Source of the DNA: JAIVGV01 sp032229975
Lineage (GTDB): Bacteria > Acidobacteriota > Blastocatellia > Pyrinomonadales > Pyrinomonadaceae
Length of the DNA: 64,000 nucleotides
Direction: 5' to 3'
NCBI GenBank assembly: GCA_032229975.1
Contig: JAVXVG010000029.1
Span: forward strand, 1 to 64,000
Position numbers and translations under genes: made by a program
Shown: piece after piece, positions 26,901 through 37,700 of the stretch
How the letters are laid out: each line of letters begins with the position of its first letter
Numbering within the stretch: the first letter of the stretch is position 1
The notes under the pieces: generated by a model
What the model was told of the DNA's origin: nothing
The model's database searches: none
Seen by the model: the letters and a program-made list of their open reading frames with translations, nothing else

Positions 26901-27833
26901 GAGGTTGAGGACGAGGAGTCGATCCGTCGCTCCATCGTAAATCGCGTTGCCGATTGCCGTGCCGACGCCGCGCACCTCTTCGCGCACTGTCAGAGATGGA
27001 GACGTGCGCAGGTCGCCCGCGATCTCGACCACGTCAACGTCGGCGAGCGTGTAGGGAATGACGCCCGTCCAACGCGCATCACCGCGCTCGTCCGTCCACT
27101 GCGACCCGTTCCACTTGACGATGAGGCCCGTCTGCGGCGCGGGCGGAAGGCCCGGCGCGAGCGCAGGCGATGGGGCCGGTGCGCCGCCGTTGGCCGTTAC
27201 CTGCACTTGCGGCACGATGGTCGTCTGGTTGCCCGACTCGAAGACGGAGACGAAGACGCGCAAGCCCGAAGGGTCGCGCGCAAGCGAGCGCGGCTGATGT
27301 CCGCGAATCGGAAAGACCTGCGCGGGCGCGTCGGTCGTTGAAGTGTAGAGCTTGACCTGCGCGAGGCCGGAGACGCAGACAAACGCGCCGTTGGGCGTGA
27401 AGAGCACGTCGGTCGGCTCGTCGCCCACGTCGAAAGTCTTGACGACGTTGCCGCGTGAGAGATCGACGATGCTCACAGAATCCGAGAGCCAGTTAACGAC
27501 CCACGCCTCCGTGTCCGTGCGCGCGGCGACGCTCACGGGCTCTAACCCGACGGGAATCTCTGCGGCGAGCGAGAGGTTGCCGCCATTGACGTTGAAGACT
27601 GAGAGGCGGCCCTCCGTCGTGTTGACGGCGAGCAGGCGCGTGCCGTCGGGCGTCAAGGCGAGCGGATGAACGTGCGGCGCTTCAAAGTTTTTGTAAGACG
27701 TGGGGAAGAACTGCGCGTGCGCGGCGGGCGTGCGCGTGCGCGACGCGGAGTAGGCGAAGAAGATCGCGGCGGCAAGTGCGAAGACGATCGTTGCGCGGAG
27801 AAGTCGCGTGCGCGGGGGAAGAGGGTAAGTCAT
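24000..27833 (-). CDS. Large exported beta-propeller / di-haem / Calx-beta / DUF4214 protein
   Basis: The 1277-residue protein starts with a basic n-region, a hydrophobic helix and an AxA-type cleavage region around 36-41 (AAHA), so it is exported. Residues 45-460 are YVTN-like beta-propeller repeats. Residues 465-725 form a MauG/cytochrome-c-peroxidase-like module with two haem c sites, CASCH (479-483) and CNNCH (624-628). Next come a carboxypeptidase regulatory-like beta-sandwich (837-910), a Calx-beta domain (918-1040) and a DUF4214 C-terminus (1050-1277, starting THFFVRMQYLDFLSREPEA). It is probably a periplasmic or surface redox protein. The DUF4214 tail, often found in secreted or glycan-linked proteins, on a haem protein is unusual. 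Confidence 0.85.
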   Translation of the reverse strand: MTYPLPPRTRLLRATIVFALAAAIFFAYSASRTRTPAAHAQFFPTSYKNFEAPHVHPLALTPDGTRLLAVNTTEGRLSVFNVNGGNLSLAAEIPVGLEPVSVAARTDTEAWVVNWLSDSVSIVDLSRGNVVKTFDVGDEPTDVLFTPNGAFVCVSGLAQVKLYTSTTDAPAQVFPIRGHQPRSLARDPSGLRVFVSVFESGNQTTIVPQVQVTANGGAPAPSPALAPGLPPAPQTGLIVKWNGSQWTDERGDARWTGVIPYTLADVDVVEIAGDLRTSPSLTVREEVRGVGTAIGNAIYDGATDRLLVLNLEAINNVRFEPNLRGRFIANRLSTIDYSKATHTVAALDLNPHLNASPPAGTDAVRAKSLALPTDIARASDGTLYVSAMGSAKVGVLTSSGAVRARVNVGQGPTGLALDEARSRLYVLDRFENALSVVDTRTRTEVSRVPLGFNPEPQQLRDGRRFLYDATLSARGDVACASCHLNAHRDGLAWDLGDPQGQVQTVGAGIVASTFHPMKGPMTTQSLRGILGTTGLQTTQPFHWRGDRADINAFNPAFVSLLGGTRQLNATEMAAFTEFIRSLTYPPNPNENLDRTLPNPATGPSAVRGQQFYLTAQSDEGVLTCNNCHAQPQLGQATTGIIIPGVALQETQAFKVPQLRGLYQKAGLQRIAGEQPTGYGFAHDGSFPTLLDFLRSPVFTFQNDNQRRDVAEFLLDLDTGTAPAVGLSVTINVDNRNTASALARVELLMQQCAGAACDVVARGVVNNQQRGFLFVGNRTFKSDRQGETNISVDQLLQSAGANNEITFLGVPKGAGTRMSIDRDGDNVLDGDATPAPLTISGQVFGSNGNPLAGIGVSLTGAQNLSAQTDAQGHYAFANLAGGSYTVAPSQNGLAFSPASQSFANSRGSLAANFVAPALVQFSAPTFNANEGDGSATITVTRVGDTSGTTTVEVSTVDNPAAVRCDDATSAPGVAFARCDYATTVETLVFAPGETAKTFGVPLIDDARTETDESVALRIGEVTGGVTGASNTNAALVIRDNDPATGLNPINATHFFVRMQYLDFLSREPEASEPWSATLDNCAANDPSCDRVSVSANFFRSQEFQLKGLFVFKFYKVSFGRLPTYAEMVADMRSVTGTTGEEVVQKRDAYAAAWVARPEFVAKFPPSLSDAEFVDRLLASDQLTLTGATTRDTLIADLRAGAKTRADVLRAVVDHPDANAKEFNPAFVAMQYFGYLRRDPEAQGYAAWLATINANPADFRSMVNGFMNSQEYRLRFGQP

Positions 27834-27945
27834 GGGGGAATTCCTTTACGCTGTTTGTTCCGGCGAGGTAACGAAACGCTGATTGCGACGAGCTATTTTT
27901 CAGACGCTCGCTGGCAGTCGCCGCGTTGCATCAAAGTTGTCAGGC

Positions 27946-28971
27946 TCACTTCGATGGTTGCCAGACGTACTTGCCCGACTTGTCTATGTAGCCCTGCTTG
28001 CCGCCGACGAAGACGCGCGCAAGCCCGCCCGCGAAGTCCTGCGCGTTGTCGAACTGCGCAGGGACGACGAGCTGGCCCGTGCGGTCGATGAAGCCATATT
28101 TCGCGCCGCTCTTGCCGCCGACTTTCACGCGCGCGAGTCCTTCTGAAAAGCCAGTGGCCCAGTCGAACTGCGGCTTGATGAGTTGCTGTCCGGCGCGGTC
28201 AATGTAGCCGAACTTGTTCGAGACGATGACGGGCGCGAGTCCTTCCGCGAACGATCCGACGTAGCCCACTTGCACGGGGATGACGAACGCGCCGCGCTTG
28301 TCGATGCAGCCGTAGCTGCCGCCGAGGGCGACGTTGGCGAGTCCTTCGGAGAAGTTGTAGGCGTTGTTGTACTGCGGCTTGATCACGAGCTTGCCGGTCT
28401 TATCTATAAAGCCGAGCTTGTTATCGACGACGACGAGCGCAAGCCCTTCGGAAAAACTCGAAGCCTTGTCGAACTGCGGCTTGATGACGATGCGCCCGCG
28501 CTTGTCTATGAAGCCGTAGAGACGACCGACCATGACGAGCGCGAGCCCTTCGGAGAAATCGCGTACGGCGTCGTACTCGGTGTTGATGACGATCCGGCCC
28601 GCCTTGTCGATGAAGCCGAAGCGCGGCGGCTGGCTCGCGGTCTGCACGGGCGCGAGCCCTTCTGTAAAGTAGCCCGCGATGTCCACCTGTTGAAGTTGAA
28701 AGAGCATCCGGCCCATCTTGTCGATGACGCCGCGCGACGCTCCGGTCTTAACGTAAGCGAGCCCTTCGGAGAAGTCCCAAGCCGCGTCGTACTGCACGGG
28801 GATCGCGAGCTGGCCCGTGCGGTCGATGTAGCCCCACTTATTATTTTGTTTGACGGGGAAGAGCGTCGGCGGCTCGCGCTTCACGCCCTGCGCCGCGACG
28901 TTTGAGGCGGCAAGCGTGAGCGTGAACAGGCAGAGGGCAAGCGCGATTTCGGCGCATCTTCGGAAGGACAA
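27946..28971 (-). CDS. Exported WG-repeat protein
   Basis: The 341-residue protein has an N-terminal signal peptide (ALCLFTLTLAASNVAAQ, cleavage after about residue 28). Nine tandem WG-type beta units of about 33 residues follow, each with the core G(Y/F/V/C)IDK.G...I..Q.(Y/F)D.A..FSEGLA.V. The repeats fill the whole mature protein, giving a pure repeat scaffold. WG-repeat proteins are presumed to mediate protein-protein contacts at the cell surface, and no enzyme activity is known. It sits 112 bp upstream of the large haem protein on the same strand and may be expressed with it. Confidence 0.9.
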   Translation of the reverse strand: MSFRRCAEIALALCLFTLTLAASNVAAQGVKREPPTLFPVKQNNKWGYIDRTGQLAIPVQYDAAWDFSEGLAYVKTGASRGVIDKMGRMLFQLQQVDIAGYFTEGLAPVQTASQPPRFGFIDKAGRIVINTEYDAVRDFSEGLALVMVGRLYGFIDKRGRIVIKPQFDKASSFSEGLALVVVDNKLGFIDKTGKLVIKPQYNNAYNFSEGLANVALGGSYGCIDKRGAFVIPVQVGYVGSFAEGLAPVIVSNKFGYIDRAGQQLIKPQFDWATGFSEGLARVKVGGKSGAKYGFIDRTGQLVVPAQFDNAQDFAGGLARVFVGGKQGYIDKSGKYVWQPSK

Positions 28972-29205
28972 CAGGGGGAAACCTCTCTGGCTCGTCTTCT
29001 TCCTGCGTTCGGGTTAGTGCGCGGGGAGCGTTCTTTTCTTGAGCCGAAGCAGAAGAGAAGTCGGGCGGAAAACTCGCGTCTTCAGCGCGTAAGATTAAGG
29101 GCGCGGCGGGCGAGAGGTCAAGCACGAAAGAGACCGGCGCGAGTCTCCCGCCCGCGTCGATCTCTTTCGAGATAAGTTCTACTTACGAGTTCTCTCGTTC
29201 TTGAT

Positions 29206-30147
29206 CTACTCACCAACCTTCGACGCGAGCTTGACGGCGTAAATCTTCACGCTCGCGGCGTAGTCGTTGACGTTGTAACGCGTGAACAGTTCTTTGAGAT
29301 CGTCTTGGATGGTGGCCTCGTTCGCAGGCGGGGTGGACGGAACGCAACAGGTCGCGATGAGCGGCAGGCCCTTCGTCGCGTCCGCGTCATACGTTGCGCC
29401 GGCGTTCGCGTCTGGCGTCGTTGTTGCGGGCGAGCAGCAGCCTGTCTGGCCTTCGATCTGTGAGTAGGCGTTCAAGTCTGCGCCCGCATCGACAATGAGG
29501 ACTTCGGAGAAACCCGCCTCGGAGAGACCGCGTCGATAATCCTCGATGGAGAGCGCGCCCGCGATGCAGCCGACGTAGGCGAGCAGATCACCAGCGAGTT
29601 CAGTCGGTAGCGGTTGCTTGAGCGCGATGTCGCTCGCAGCGAGACGGCCACCGTCTTTAAGCACGCGCGCGATCTCGCGAAAGACCGTGGGCTTGTCGGG
29701 CGCGAGGTTGATGACGCAGTTGCTGATGACGCAGTCCGCGCTCTCGTCGGCGAGCGGCAGCTTGTCAATCGTCGCGAGGTGGAACTCGACGTTCGATGCG
29801 CCGCCCACGCGCTTCTCTGCGTTGCGACGCGCGAGTTCGATCATCTCCGGCGTCATGTCGATGCCGATGGCCCGACCCGTCACGCCGACTTTCGCGGCGG
29901 CTAAAAATACATCGAGCCCGCCGCCCGATCCGAGATCGACCACCGTCTCACCTTCGCGCAAGTTGGCAATCGCCGTCGGGTTGCCGCACGAGAGCCCCAT
30001 GTTCGCCTCTGCAGGAATGGACGATAACTCTTCAGGCGTGTAGCCGAATGCCTCGGCGACAGCGCGCACCCCATTCTGCTCACTCGATAGACCGCTCCTC
30101 GCCGCGCTCGCGTAACGCTCTCTCACCGCCTCGATGATCTCGCTCAT
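29206..30147 (-). CDS. arsM: Arsenite S-adenosylmethionine methyltransferase
   Basis: The 313-residue cytosolic enzyme methylates As(III) to volatile or less retained species. Motif I is VVDLGSGGGLDVFLAA. The three conserved arsenic-binding cysteines appear in GLSCGNP, SNCVINLAP and VGCIAGAL. The C-terminal third adds cysteine pairs (GCCSP and ATCCVPS) and a helical tail, an extension seen in longer ArsM forms. It is divergent from the arsR-type gene across a 135-bp intergenic region that holds inverted repeats, implying arsenic-responsive control. Confidence 0.93.
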   Translation of the reverse strand: MSEIIEAVRERYASAARSGLSSEQNGVRAVAEAFGYTPEELSSIPAEANMGLSCGNPTAIANLREGETVVDLGSGGGLDVFLAAAKVGVTGRAIGIDMTPEMIELARRNAEKRVGGASNVEFHLATIDKLPLADESADCVISNCVINLAPDKPTVFREIARVLKDGGRLAASDIALKQPLPTELAGDLLAYVGCIAGALSIEDYRRGLSEAGFSEVLIVDAGADLNAYSQIEGQTGCCSPATTTPDANAGATYDADATKGLPLIATCCVPSTPPANEATIQDDLKELFTRYNVNDYAASVKIYAVKLASKVGE

Positions 30148-30195
30148 GTCTGACCTTCCTTCCTAGTCTTCCGCTTGGCTGCTCGCCCGTGATAT

Positions 30196-30222
30196 ATTCG
30201 CCTCCGCGAATGTAAGCGGAGG
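30196..30222. promoter_or_regulatory. Nested inverted repeats in the arsM/arsR intergenic region
   Basis: Two overlapping inverted repeats occur here: ATTCGC-4-GCGAAT (30196-30211) and CCTCCGC-8-GCGGAGG (30201-30222). They lie 49-75 nt upstream of arsM and 64-90 nt upstream of arsR. This is the position expected for an ArsR-family operator that would silence both genes. Identification as an operator is inference. Confidence 0.5.
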
Positions 30223-30285
30223 TTAGTCGATGGAAACACATATGTCAAGGCGAATTTATCCTGCTGCTTCGGGGGAGAGCGCGTG

Positions 30286-30681
30286 ATGAGCAAGACGGCG
30301 AATGAGACTGAGATGGAACGGCTCTTCCGTGCGCTGGCTGACGCGACGCGTCTGCGTCTGTTGAATCTGATGGGCGACGAGGAGGTGTGCGTCTGTTTCT
30401 TCGTCGAAATCTTGGGGATGAGCCAGCCGAAAATCTCGCGTCATCTCGCGTACCTGCGGAGGGCCGGTGTGGTCGAGGCGCGAAGAGAAGGGAAGTGGAT
30501 GCACTATCGTGTGGCCGAGCCTGCGGATGAATCGGCGGCGCGCGTCTTTCGAGAAGTGCGCGCGTGGCTGGCGGCGGGGCGCGGGATGAGGCGCGACCGC
30601 GAGCGTCTGGTGAAGATGTGCTGCGCGACGCGTCTGCCCGTGCAGCTACAGGGCGCGCCGCGCCCGAACCTGTCGAGCTGA
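30286..30681 (+). CDS. arsR: ArsR/SmtB-family arsenic-responsive repressor
   Basis: The 131-residue winged-helix protein starts at ATG 30286 behind a GGGGGAGAG site. An overlapping GTG is 3 nt upstream. The DNA-recognition helix is SQPKISRHLAYLRRAGVV, and the wing is EARREGKWMHYRV. The metal site CVC in EEVCVCFFVEIL matches the As(III)-binding cysteine pair of classic ArsR. A second vicinal pair, KMCCATR, near the C-terminus may add a ligand. It is divergent from arsM. On binding arsenite it should leave the DNA. Confidence 0.92.
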   Translation: MSKTANETEMERLFRALADATRLRLLNLMGDEEVCVCFFVEILGMSQPKISRHLAYLRRAGVVEARREGKWMHYRVAEPADESAARVFREVRAWLAAGRGMRRDRERLVKMCCATRLPVQLQGAPRPNLSS

Positions 30682-30837
30682 CGTGCGCCACAGATTTTAC
30701 GATGACGAACACGATGAAGCGTGAACTCTGAACGTCTCCCTTGCGTCGTCGTGTAAAACTTCGTTGCGGCTGTTAAGATTGGCGCAAGCGATAACAAATA
30801 AGTTCAGCCGTTCGGGTTATTCATAAGGAGACGTTTG

Positions 30838-31293
30838 ATGATTAACATAGAGGACGTGCCGCGTGCGGAGATGGAGGCGTTGCTGCGCCGCGTGGGTTTC
30901 GGCCATCTGGGTTCGGTGGACGCGCAGGGCCGTCCCTACGTCGTGCCGATGCACTTCGCGTTTGACGGCGAGGTCGTTTACCTGTTCACGACCGAGGGGA
31001 CGAAGACGGAAAACATCGAGCATCATCCGCAGGTCTGCTTGCAGGTCGAGGAGATCGAGGATGCGACGCGCTGGCAGAGCGTGATGATCTTTGGCAAGGC
31101 CGAGCACCTCACTCGCGCAGAGGACTTGGAGCACGCGATGCAGTCGATCACGCTCGCGGACCCGACCTTGACGCCCGCCGTCAATCGCACGCAGATCGAC
31201 TCGTGGGGTCGCGCCTCGAACGTTGCCGTCTATCGCATACGCCCCGAAGCGATGGACGGTCGCCGCACCATCCCCTCCGATGCGACACGATGA
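30838..31293 (+). CDS. Pyridoxamine-5'-phosphate-oxidase-fold flavin-binding protein
   Basis: The 151-residue protein has a perfect ribosome-binding site (AAGGAG, 8 nt before ATG 30838). The split-barrel pattern HLGSVDAQGRPYVVPMHFAFD, then GEVVYLFTT, TEGTKTENIEHHPQVCLQVEE and WQSVMIFGKAEHL matches the PPOX/FMN-binding NimA-like branch. This branch typically binds FMN, F420 or haem. The HFAFDGEVVYLFTTEG segment is the cofactor-contact region. The physiological substrate is unknown. It is monocistronic by spacing. Confidence 0.88.
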   Translation: MINIEDVPRAEMEALLRRVGFGHLGSVDAQGRPYVVPMHFAFDGEVVYLFTTEGTKTENIEHHPQVCLQVEEIEDATRWQSVMIFGKAEHLTRAEDLEHAMQSITLADPTLTPAVNRTQIDSWGRASNVAVYRIRPEAMDGRRTIPSDATR

Positions 31294-31719
31294 TGAGCGC
31301 GGCGAAAGAGCACGCGCGGCAGCGAGTGGAAACATTCCGCGCGCGCGGGCGGCTGACAAGTTGACAAGTGCGTGCGCGAGCCCATATTCTCGCCACGTTC
31401 TATTGTGCGTCCCTTCGGCTGGCCTCGTCGCACTTTGACGGCTCCCGCGCAAGAGCAATCCGGTCTCTAGTCTCAACTCAAACTGTTGCCGAACAAAATG
31501 TCCTGCCGCCTGTAACCTTCGAAGCGGCGCAAGCTCACGACGACGCGCAAGCGTTCGAGTCGCGCGAACCCTTCCACAACAGCCCGGCAAGTTTCGTGAT
31601 GCGACTTTAAGAACCAGCAGGGTCGCAAAGTATTTTCCGAGAACTGTGCGCTCAACCGCCACGACGCGCCACCCGCTCTCGGTCGTTACACACCAGCAAT
31701 CCGAACGGAGTCCCCTCGC
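31294..31719. other. 426-bp non-coding region before the giant protein gene
   Basis: No supported coding sequence is present. A possible sigma-70-like promoter for the next gene is TTGACA (31361-31366) with an 18-nt spacer and TATTCT (31385-31390). That would leave a 5' leader of about 320 nt. No riboswitch-like fold was recognised. Confidence 0.45.
31361..31390 (+). promoter_or_regulatory. Candidate sigma-70 promoter
   Basis: The -35 TTGACA is a perfect match. The -10 TATTCT matches 4 of 6 at 18-nt spacing. It lies in the long gap before the 3483-residue protein. It was found by eye only. Confidence 0.3.
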
Positions 31720-34700
31720 ATGATCTTTCCACACCGCCTGTCCGCCCTCAACCTTCGTCACGCACTCAAGAGATTCAGCACCGTCCTCGCAGCCTTCGCC
31801 GTCGTCGGCGTGCTAGCCGCCGTATTCTTCTACGTCAACGCGCGCGCCGCATCGACTTACACCTACTCTCCGGGCGCGGTGAATCCGACCGACTTCACGC
31901 TGGCGACGAACTGGAGTCCAGCTCGCACAACTCCGGCGACGGACGACGTTCTGATCATCAACGGCACAAACACTCCCGCGCCGACGATCACGAACGTCCC
32001 GACGCAGACTATCGGGCAGTTGAGCATCATTAACGGCGCGAACCCGACGATCAGTGCGAGCGCGGCGGCGACGTTGACACTCACCGGCGGGGCGGGCACT
32101 GACTTCAACATCGACCCGACATCATTCCTCATCGTCTCCGGCGCGAACGCCATCACCATCAATCTCAGTTCTGCTGCTACGGGAAGCGTATTGGGTCAGA
32201 TGACTGTGACAGGCGGGGCACACGTATTGAAGGGTAATGCAGCAAGCGCGATCACTTTTCAAAATGGCAGCGTGTTTACGACTAGCTCAGGCTTTATAGG
32301 CAATGCCTTTGGATCAGCAGTAGCACAAGCTAACTCAGTAGTTTTCGCCAGCGGCTCGCAGTACGTTCATAATGCTGGTAGCAATCCATTCGCTCTCGGT
32401 CAGCCCGCCTCCGTAGTCGTATTCCAGCCCGGAAGCACTGCTGTAATTCGTTCCACTACCGGATACTCGGCTGCTGGTAGAACCTACGCGAATTTAAGAG
32501 TAGAAAATAATATAGCCCTATCAGGAGCGGCTACTAGTAATTTTCAATTTCAGACTCTGGACGTTGCCTCCGGCTCTTCATTCACACACACGGGTAGCGG
32601 CACTGCGCAAGTCACGATCACAGGCGACATTACGACGGCAGGAACGGGCAACGTCTCTATCACATCAGGCTCAGGTGGCATTCAAGTCAACAGTGGCGTC
32701 ACGCAAATCTTCGGCGGCGGCGGCGGGTCTGGAACGATTACGTTAGTGACTGGCCCTGTCACGGTCGCCAGCGGAACGACGCTCGCCGTCGCGCGCAACG
32801 TTACCTTCCCCAACACGACCGTCAACGGCAACTTCCAGATCAATCAGGGCGGCTTCGCGACGGGCGGCACGTGGACTTATGATCCGGCGGCAACGCTCAT
32901 CTTCAACAACACGTCCGGCCCATTCGGTGTTAACAACGACGCTTACTGGCCCACGACGGGCGGCCCCGCCAACGTTACCGTGCAGAATACGGGCGGCATT
33001 CAGATGAACGTCGCGCGCACTGTCAGCGGTCTGTTCCAGTATGCGAAGGGCGTCAACGGCGCGGGCAACCTGACCTTGAACGGCACTTCACAGGTCAACC
33101 CCGGCGGCTTTGTCTCCGGCTCGCCCACCTACGGCGCATCTTCACTTCTCAAGTACAACACCGGCGGAACCTACGGGCGCAACGGCGAATGGCTGCCCAA
33201 CGCGACGAGCGGCGCGGGCTACCCCCATGACGTGCAGTTGAGCGCGAACACGACGCTCGATCTTGCCAACAGTTCCACGACGCAGCCCTTCCAGATGTCG
33301 GGCTCGCTCACCATCGACTCCGGCTCGAAGATGCAGTTGGCAGGCCCAACGCCTCTGACGCAGCCCCTCAACGTCACGGGCAACGTCACGAACAACGGCA
33401 CGCTCACGCTCTCGACCTCGTCGGGCGGCAACCTCAAACTGCAAGGTAGTCTCATCAATCAAACGGGCGGCACATACAACTTCAACAACCGCACCGTCAG
33501 CTTCGAGGGCGGGGCCACCCAGAACATCACGGACCTAGGCGGCGCGATCTCGATCCCCTACATCGTCATCAACAAGTCGGGCGGCACGGTTCAACTTAAC
33601 GGCACAGACCTGACGGCCCTCGCACCCGCAGGCGGCAACTCCCTCACGTTCAGCAACGCCACCAGTACGCTCACGCTTAACGCGCGCACGCTCACGCTCG
33701 GCGGCACGATCCCCAACGCGCCCGCCGGGGCCGGTCTTATCGGCAGCTCTTTCGCCTCAGTGATTCTCAACGACGGCGGCGCGGCGGGCGACATGGGCAC
33801 GCTCCCCTTCGCGAGTGGCCCGACGCTCAACAACCTGACCGTCAATCGCACCACCGCCTCCGGCAACGTCTCGCTCGGCACAGGCGTCACCGTCAACGGT
33901 GCGCTCACGTTGACGGCCGGTACTGTCACGACGGGCGCGAACACTCTGACCCTCAACAACGCGGCGACAGCCACGCGCACCGCCGGTTACATCATCGGCA
34001 CGGAGCAGAAGAGCACCAACGGCGGCAGCTTCACCTTCGACGTAGGCACGTTGAACGGTTACACGCCCGTCGATGCCAACTCGACGACCGGCACAGGCTC
34101 TCTCGCCGTCAAGCCGACGCAGACCAAGCAGCCGATCATCTCCGGCACGAACGCGCTCGCGCGCTACTGGACGCTCATCGGCTCCGGCATCACGACAAAT
34201 CTTACCTTCCACTATCTCGCCGGTGATGTCACCGGCACGGAAAGCAATTACAAAATATTCAAGTACAACGGCGCGAGCTTCACGTCGTTCGCGCCCACGC
34301 CTTTAGACACCGTCAATCACACCGCCACCGTCAACGCCGTCAACACCTTCTCCGACTGGACGCTCGCCGAATCCGCCTCCGTCACAGGCCAGCTACAGTT
34401 TAGCGCGTCGAACTACGACGACAACGAAGGCAACACCGGCACGCACACCGCCTCAATCTCCATCGCGCGCGCAGGCGGCGGCTCATCCGGCCCCGTCTCC
34501 GTCCACTACGCGACAAGCGCGGGCACGGCCACGAGCAGCACTGACTACGACGACACCTCCGGCGATCTCAACTGGATTGACGGCGACGCCTCCCCCAAGA
34601 GCTTCAACGTCACCGTCCACGGCGACACGACGTTTGAGCCCGACGAGACAGTCAATCTCACGCTCAGCGCGCCGACCGGCGGCGCGAGCCTCGGCACGCC

Positions 34701-37700
34701 CTCGACCGCAACGCTCACGATTAAGAACGACGACACGCGCCCCGCGCCCAACGTCGTCTATGTGGACGACGATTTCACCGGCCCTGTCGGCACAGACCCC
34801 GACGGCGTGGGGCCCGCCACCGAGATCGGCTACGACGCCTTCTCGACCATTCAAGGCGGCGCGACCGGAGTCGCCGCGAACGGCACGGTCAACGTCGCCG
34901 CAGGCACTTACACAGAGAACGTCATCATCGCCAAGTCGCTCACGCTCTCAGGCGCGGGCGAAGCGAGCGTCACGCTACGGCCCGCGCTCTCAAGCCCGAA
35001 CTGCGGCGGCAACCCCGGCGGCTCGCTCTGCGCGGGCAGCAGCAACTTGATCCTCGTGCAAGCTGACAACGTAGCCATCACAGGCTTGACGCTCGACGGC
35101 GACAACCCCGCGCTCACGAGCGGCGTGGTGCGCGGCGGCGCAGACCTCGATGCGCGCAACGGCATCATCACCAATCATCTCGTCGGCGTGTTCCAGAACC
35201 TCACGGTTCATCACACGACGATCAAGAACATCTACCTGCGCGGCATCTACGCCTCGACCGGCGGCGCGTTCAACTTCCATCACGACACTGTGCAAAACGT
35301 GCAGGGCGAAGCCGCCTCCATCGCCATGTTCAACTTCGGCGGCGCTGGTCAGTTCGACAACAGCAACGTCTCCGCCGCCAACGACGCCATCTCGTCGAAC
35401 CACTCGCGCGGCACGCAGTTCACCAACAACACCATCACTACGTCCGCCTCCGGCATCCACACCGACAACGCGGGCGATCAGGCCGGCAGCGTCGCCGACA
35501 CGATCTCCAACAACACCGTCACGAACAGCGTCGTCAACGGCTACGGCATCTGGGTCTTCGTTCCCTCAATCACGGTCAACGTTCAGAACAACACCGCGAC
35601 GAACGTCGATGTCGGCTTCGCGTCTGCAGGCATGGCCCCCGGCATCGCGAGTTCCATCGCCGCCACTCCCAGCGCACAGGCCCCCGGCACGGCGGGCGGG
35701 CGATTCCCCGCATCCGTCAACGTTAACGAGCCCGACGCAACGCTCTCATCCGCGATGAGCGCGGCAAGCACATCGCCGCCGCCCGCGCCCGCTTCGGCGG
35801 CCATCTTCACAGGCAACATCGCCGACGGACAGAACAAGGCCAACTCGACAGGCGTTTACTTCACGACCAGCGAGTTTGGCTTCGGCTCGTCCGACGCGCG
35901 CGTCATCTTCAACAGCAACACCGTCAAGAACAACGTTGATGGCTTCTTTCTCGAAGACGAGAGCGGATTCGCGCTCACCGTCGCGTCGAGCTATAACCGC
36001 ATCGTCAACAACTCGAACTCCGCCGTCACCACTTCAGGCGCGGGCACGCTCAATGCGACGATGGAGAACAACTGGTGGGGCTGCAACGCTGGCCCTAACA
36101 ACACTGGCTGCGGTTCAATCGTCGGCACGGGCGTTGACTTCAACCCGTGGCTCGTCCTCTCAGTCTCCGCTTCTCCGAACCCGATTGCCCCCGGCGGCTC
36201 AACCACCGTCACCGCCGATCTGACGCACAACTCCGACGGCGCGGACACCTCTGCGGGCGGCTTCATCCCCGCGACTCCCGTCAGCTTCTCCGCCACGCAA
36301 GGCAACGTCTCGCCCACGAGCGGCACGATCACGAACGGTCAGGCGACAACGACCTTCACCTCGACGAGTGGATCGACAGGCACAGCCTCCGCAACCGTCG
36401 ATAACCAGACCACGAGCACGAACGTCAACGTCTCTTCGCCCTCGTTCTCCATCGACGACGTGACGCACAACGAAGGCAACAGCAGCACGACCTCTTACAT
36501 CTTCACGGTGACGAAGGCCGGCACGTCCGCCTTCGGCTCGTCCGTCGATTTCACGACCGTTGATGGCACGGCGACGACGGCTAACAACGACTACGCCGCC
36601 AATAGCAACACGCTCACCTTCGCCTCGAATGAGACGACGAAGCAGCTCACCGTCCTCGTCAACGGCGACACGACCGTCGAATCTGATGAGGCGTTCACCG
36701 TCCATCTCTCGAACGCGAGCGGTGCATCCATCTCTGACGCCGACGGCACGGGCACGATCACGAACGACGACGTGGCGCGACCGGCCCCGAGCGTCGTCTA
36801 TGTAGATGACGACTTCACCGGCCCCAATGGCGCAGACCCCGACGGCGCAGGGCCCGCCACCGAGAAGGGCTACGACGCTTTCTTGAAGATTCAGGACGGC
36901 ATCAACGCGGTCGCCACGGGTGGTACGGTCAACGTCTATGCGGGCACATACGACGAGGACTTGTCGATCAACAATGCGGGCCTAAACCTGCTCGGCATCG
37001 GCGCGGGCACGAAGACCGTGCGCGGCGTCTTCGGCGGCGACAACTCAACCGTCCACATCCTGAGCAGCAACGTCACCGTCGCGGGCTTCACCATCACGCG
37101 CCTCGGCAACGACACGACCGACTGGAATAACCCCGCGCTCAACTCCGTGGGCATCGCCATTCAGGGTCAAGCCGTCACGAACGCGCTCATCCGTGACAAC
37201 GTCATCACCGGCAACCGCACCGGCATCGACATCAATAACAGCAACGGCCACACCGTCCGCAACAACGTCATCGACTTCAACCGGACGGGCCTGCTCTATC
37301 GCAACCAGACCGACAACCAGACGGTCGTCGAAAACTTCATCACTAACAACTGGACGGTCGGCGTCCTCTTCCTCGACGCGAGCGGCGGCAGCAACGTCCC
37401 CGTGCAGTCGGCGTTGCACTCCACGTTTAGCAACGACAACATCAGTGGCAACTGGTACGGCCAGATCGTTGATCGACAGTCGGGCGGTTCGCTCCCTGCG
37501 CCCGGCACGACCAACTTGAAGAACTTCCGCGGCGATTGGTTCGGCACGACAAGTCCGGTCGTCACCACCGCCAACAGCGCAGAGCCCGGCTACTCCGCGC
37601 AGATTCCCGTCGCCTACGGTGGCTCGGCTGTACCTCCGGGTGGCCAGCCCGACATCGCGGGGCCAGCCTCCGCCAACTTCAAGTACACGCCGTTCCTCCT

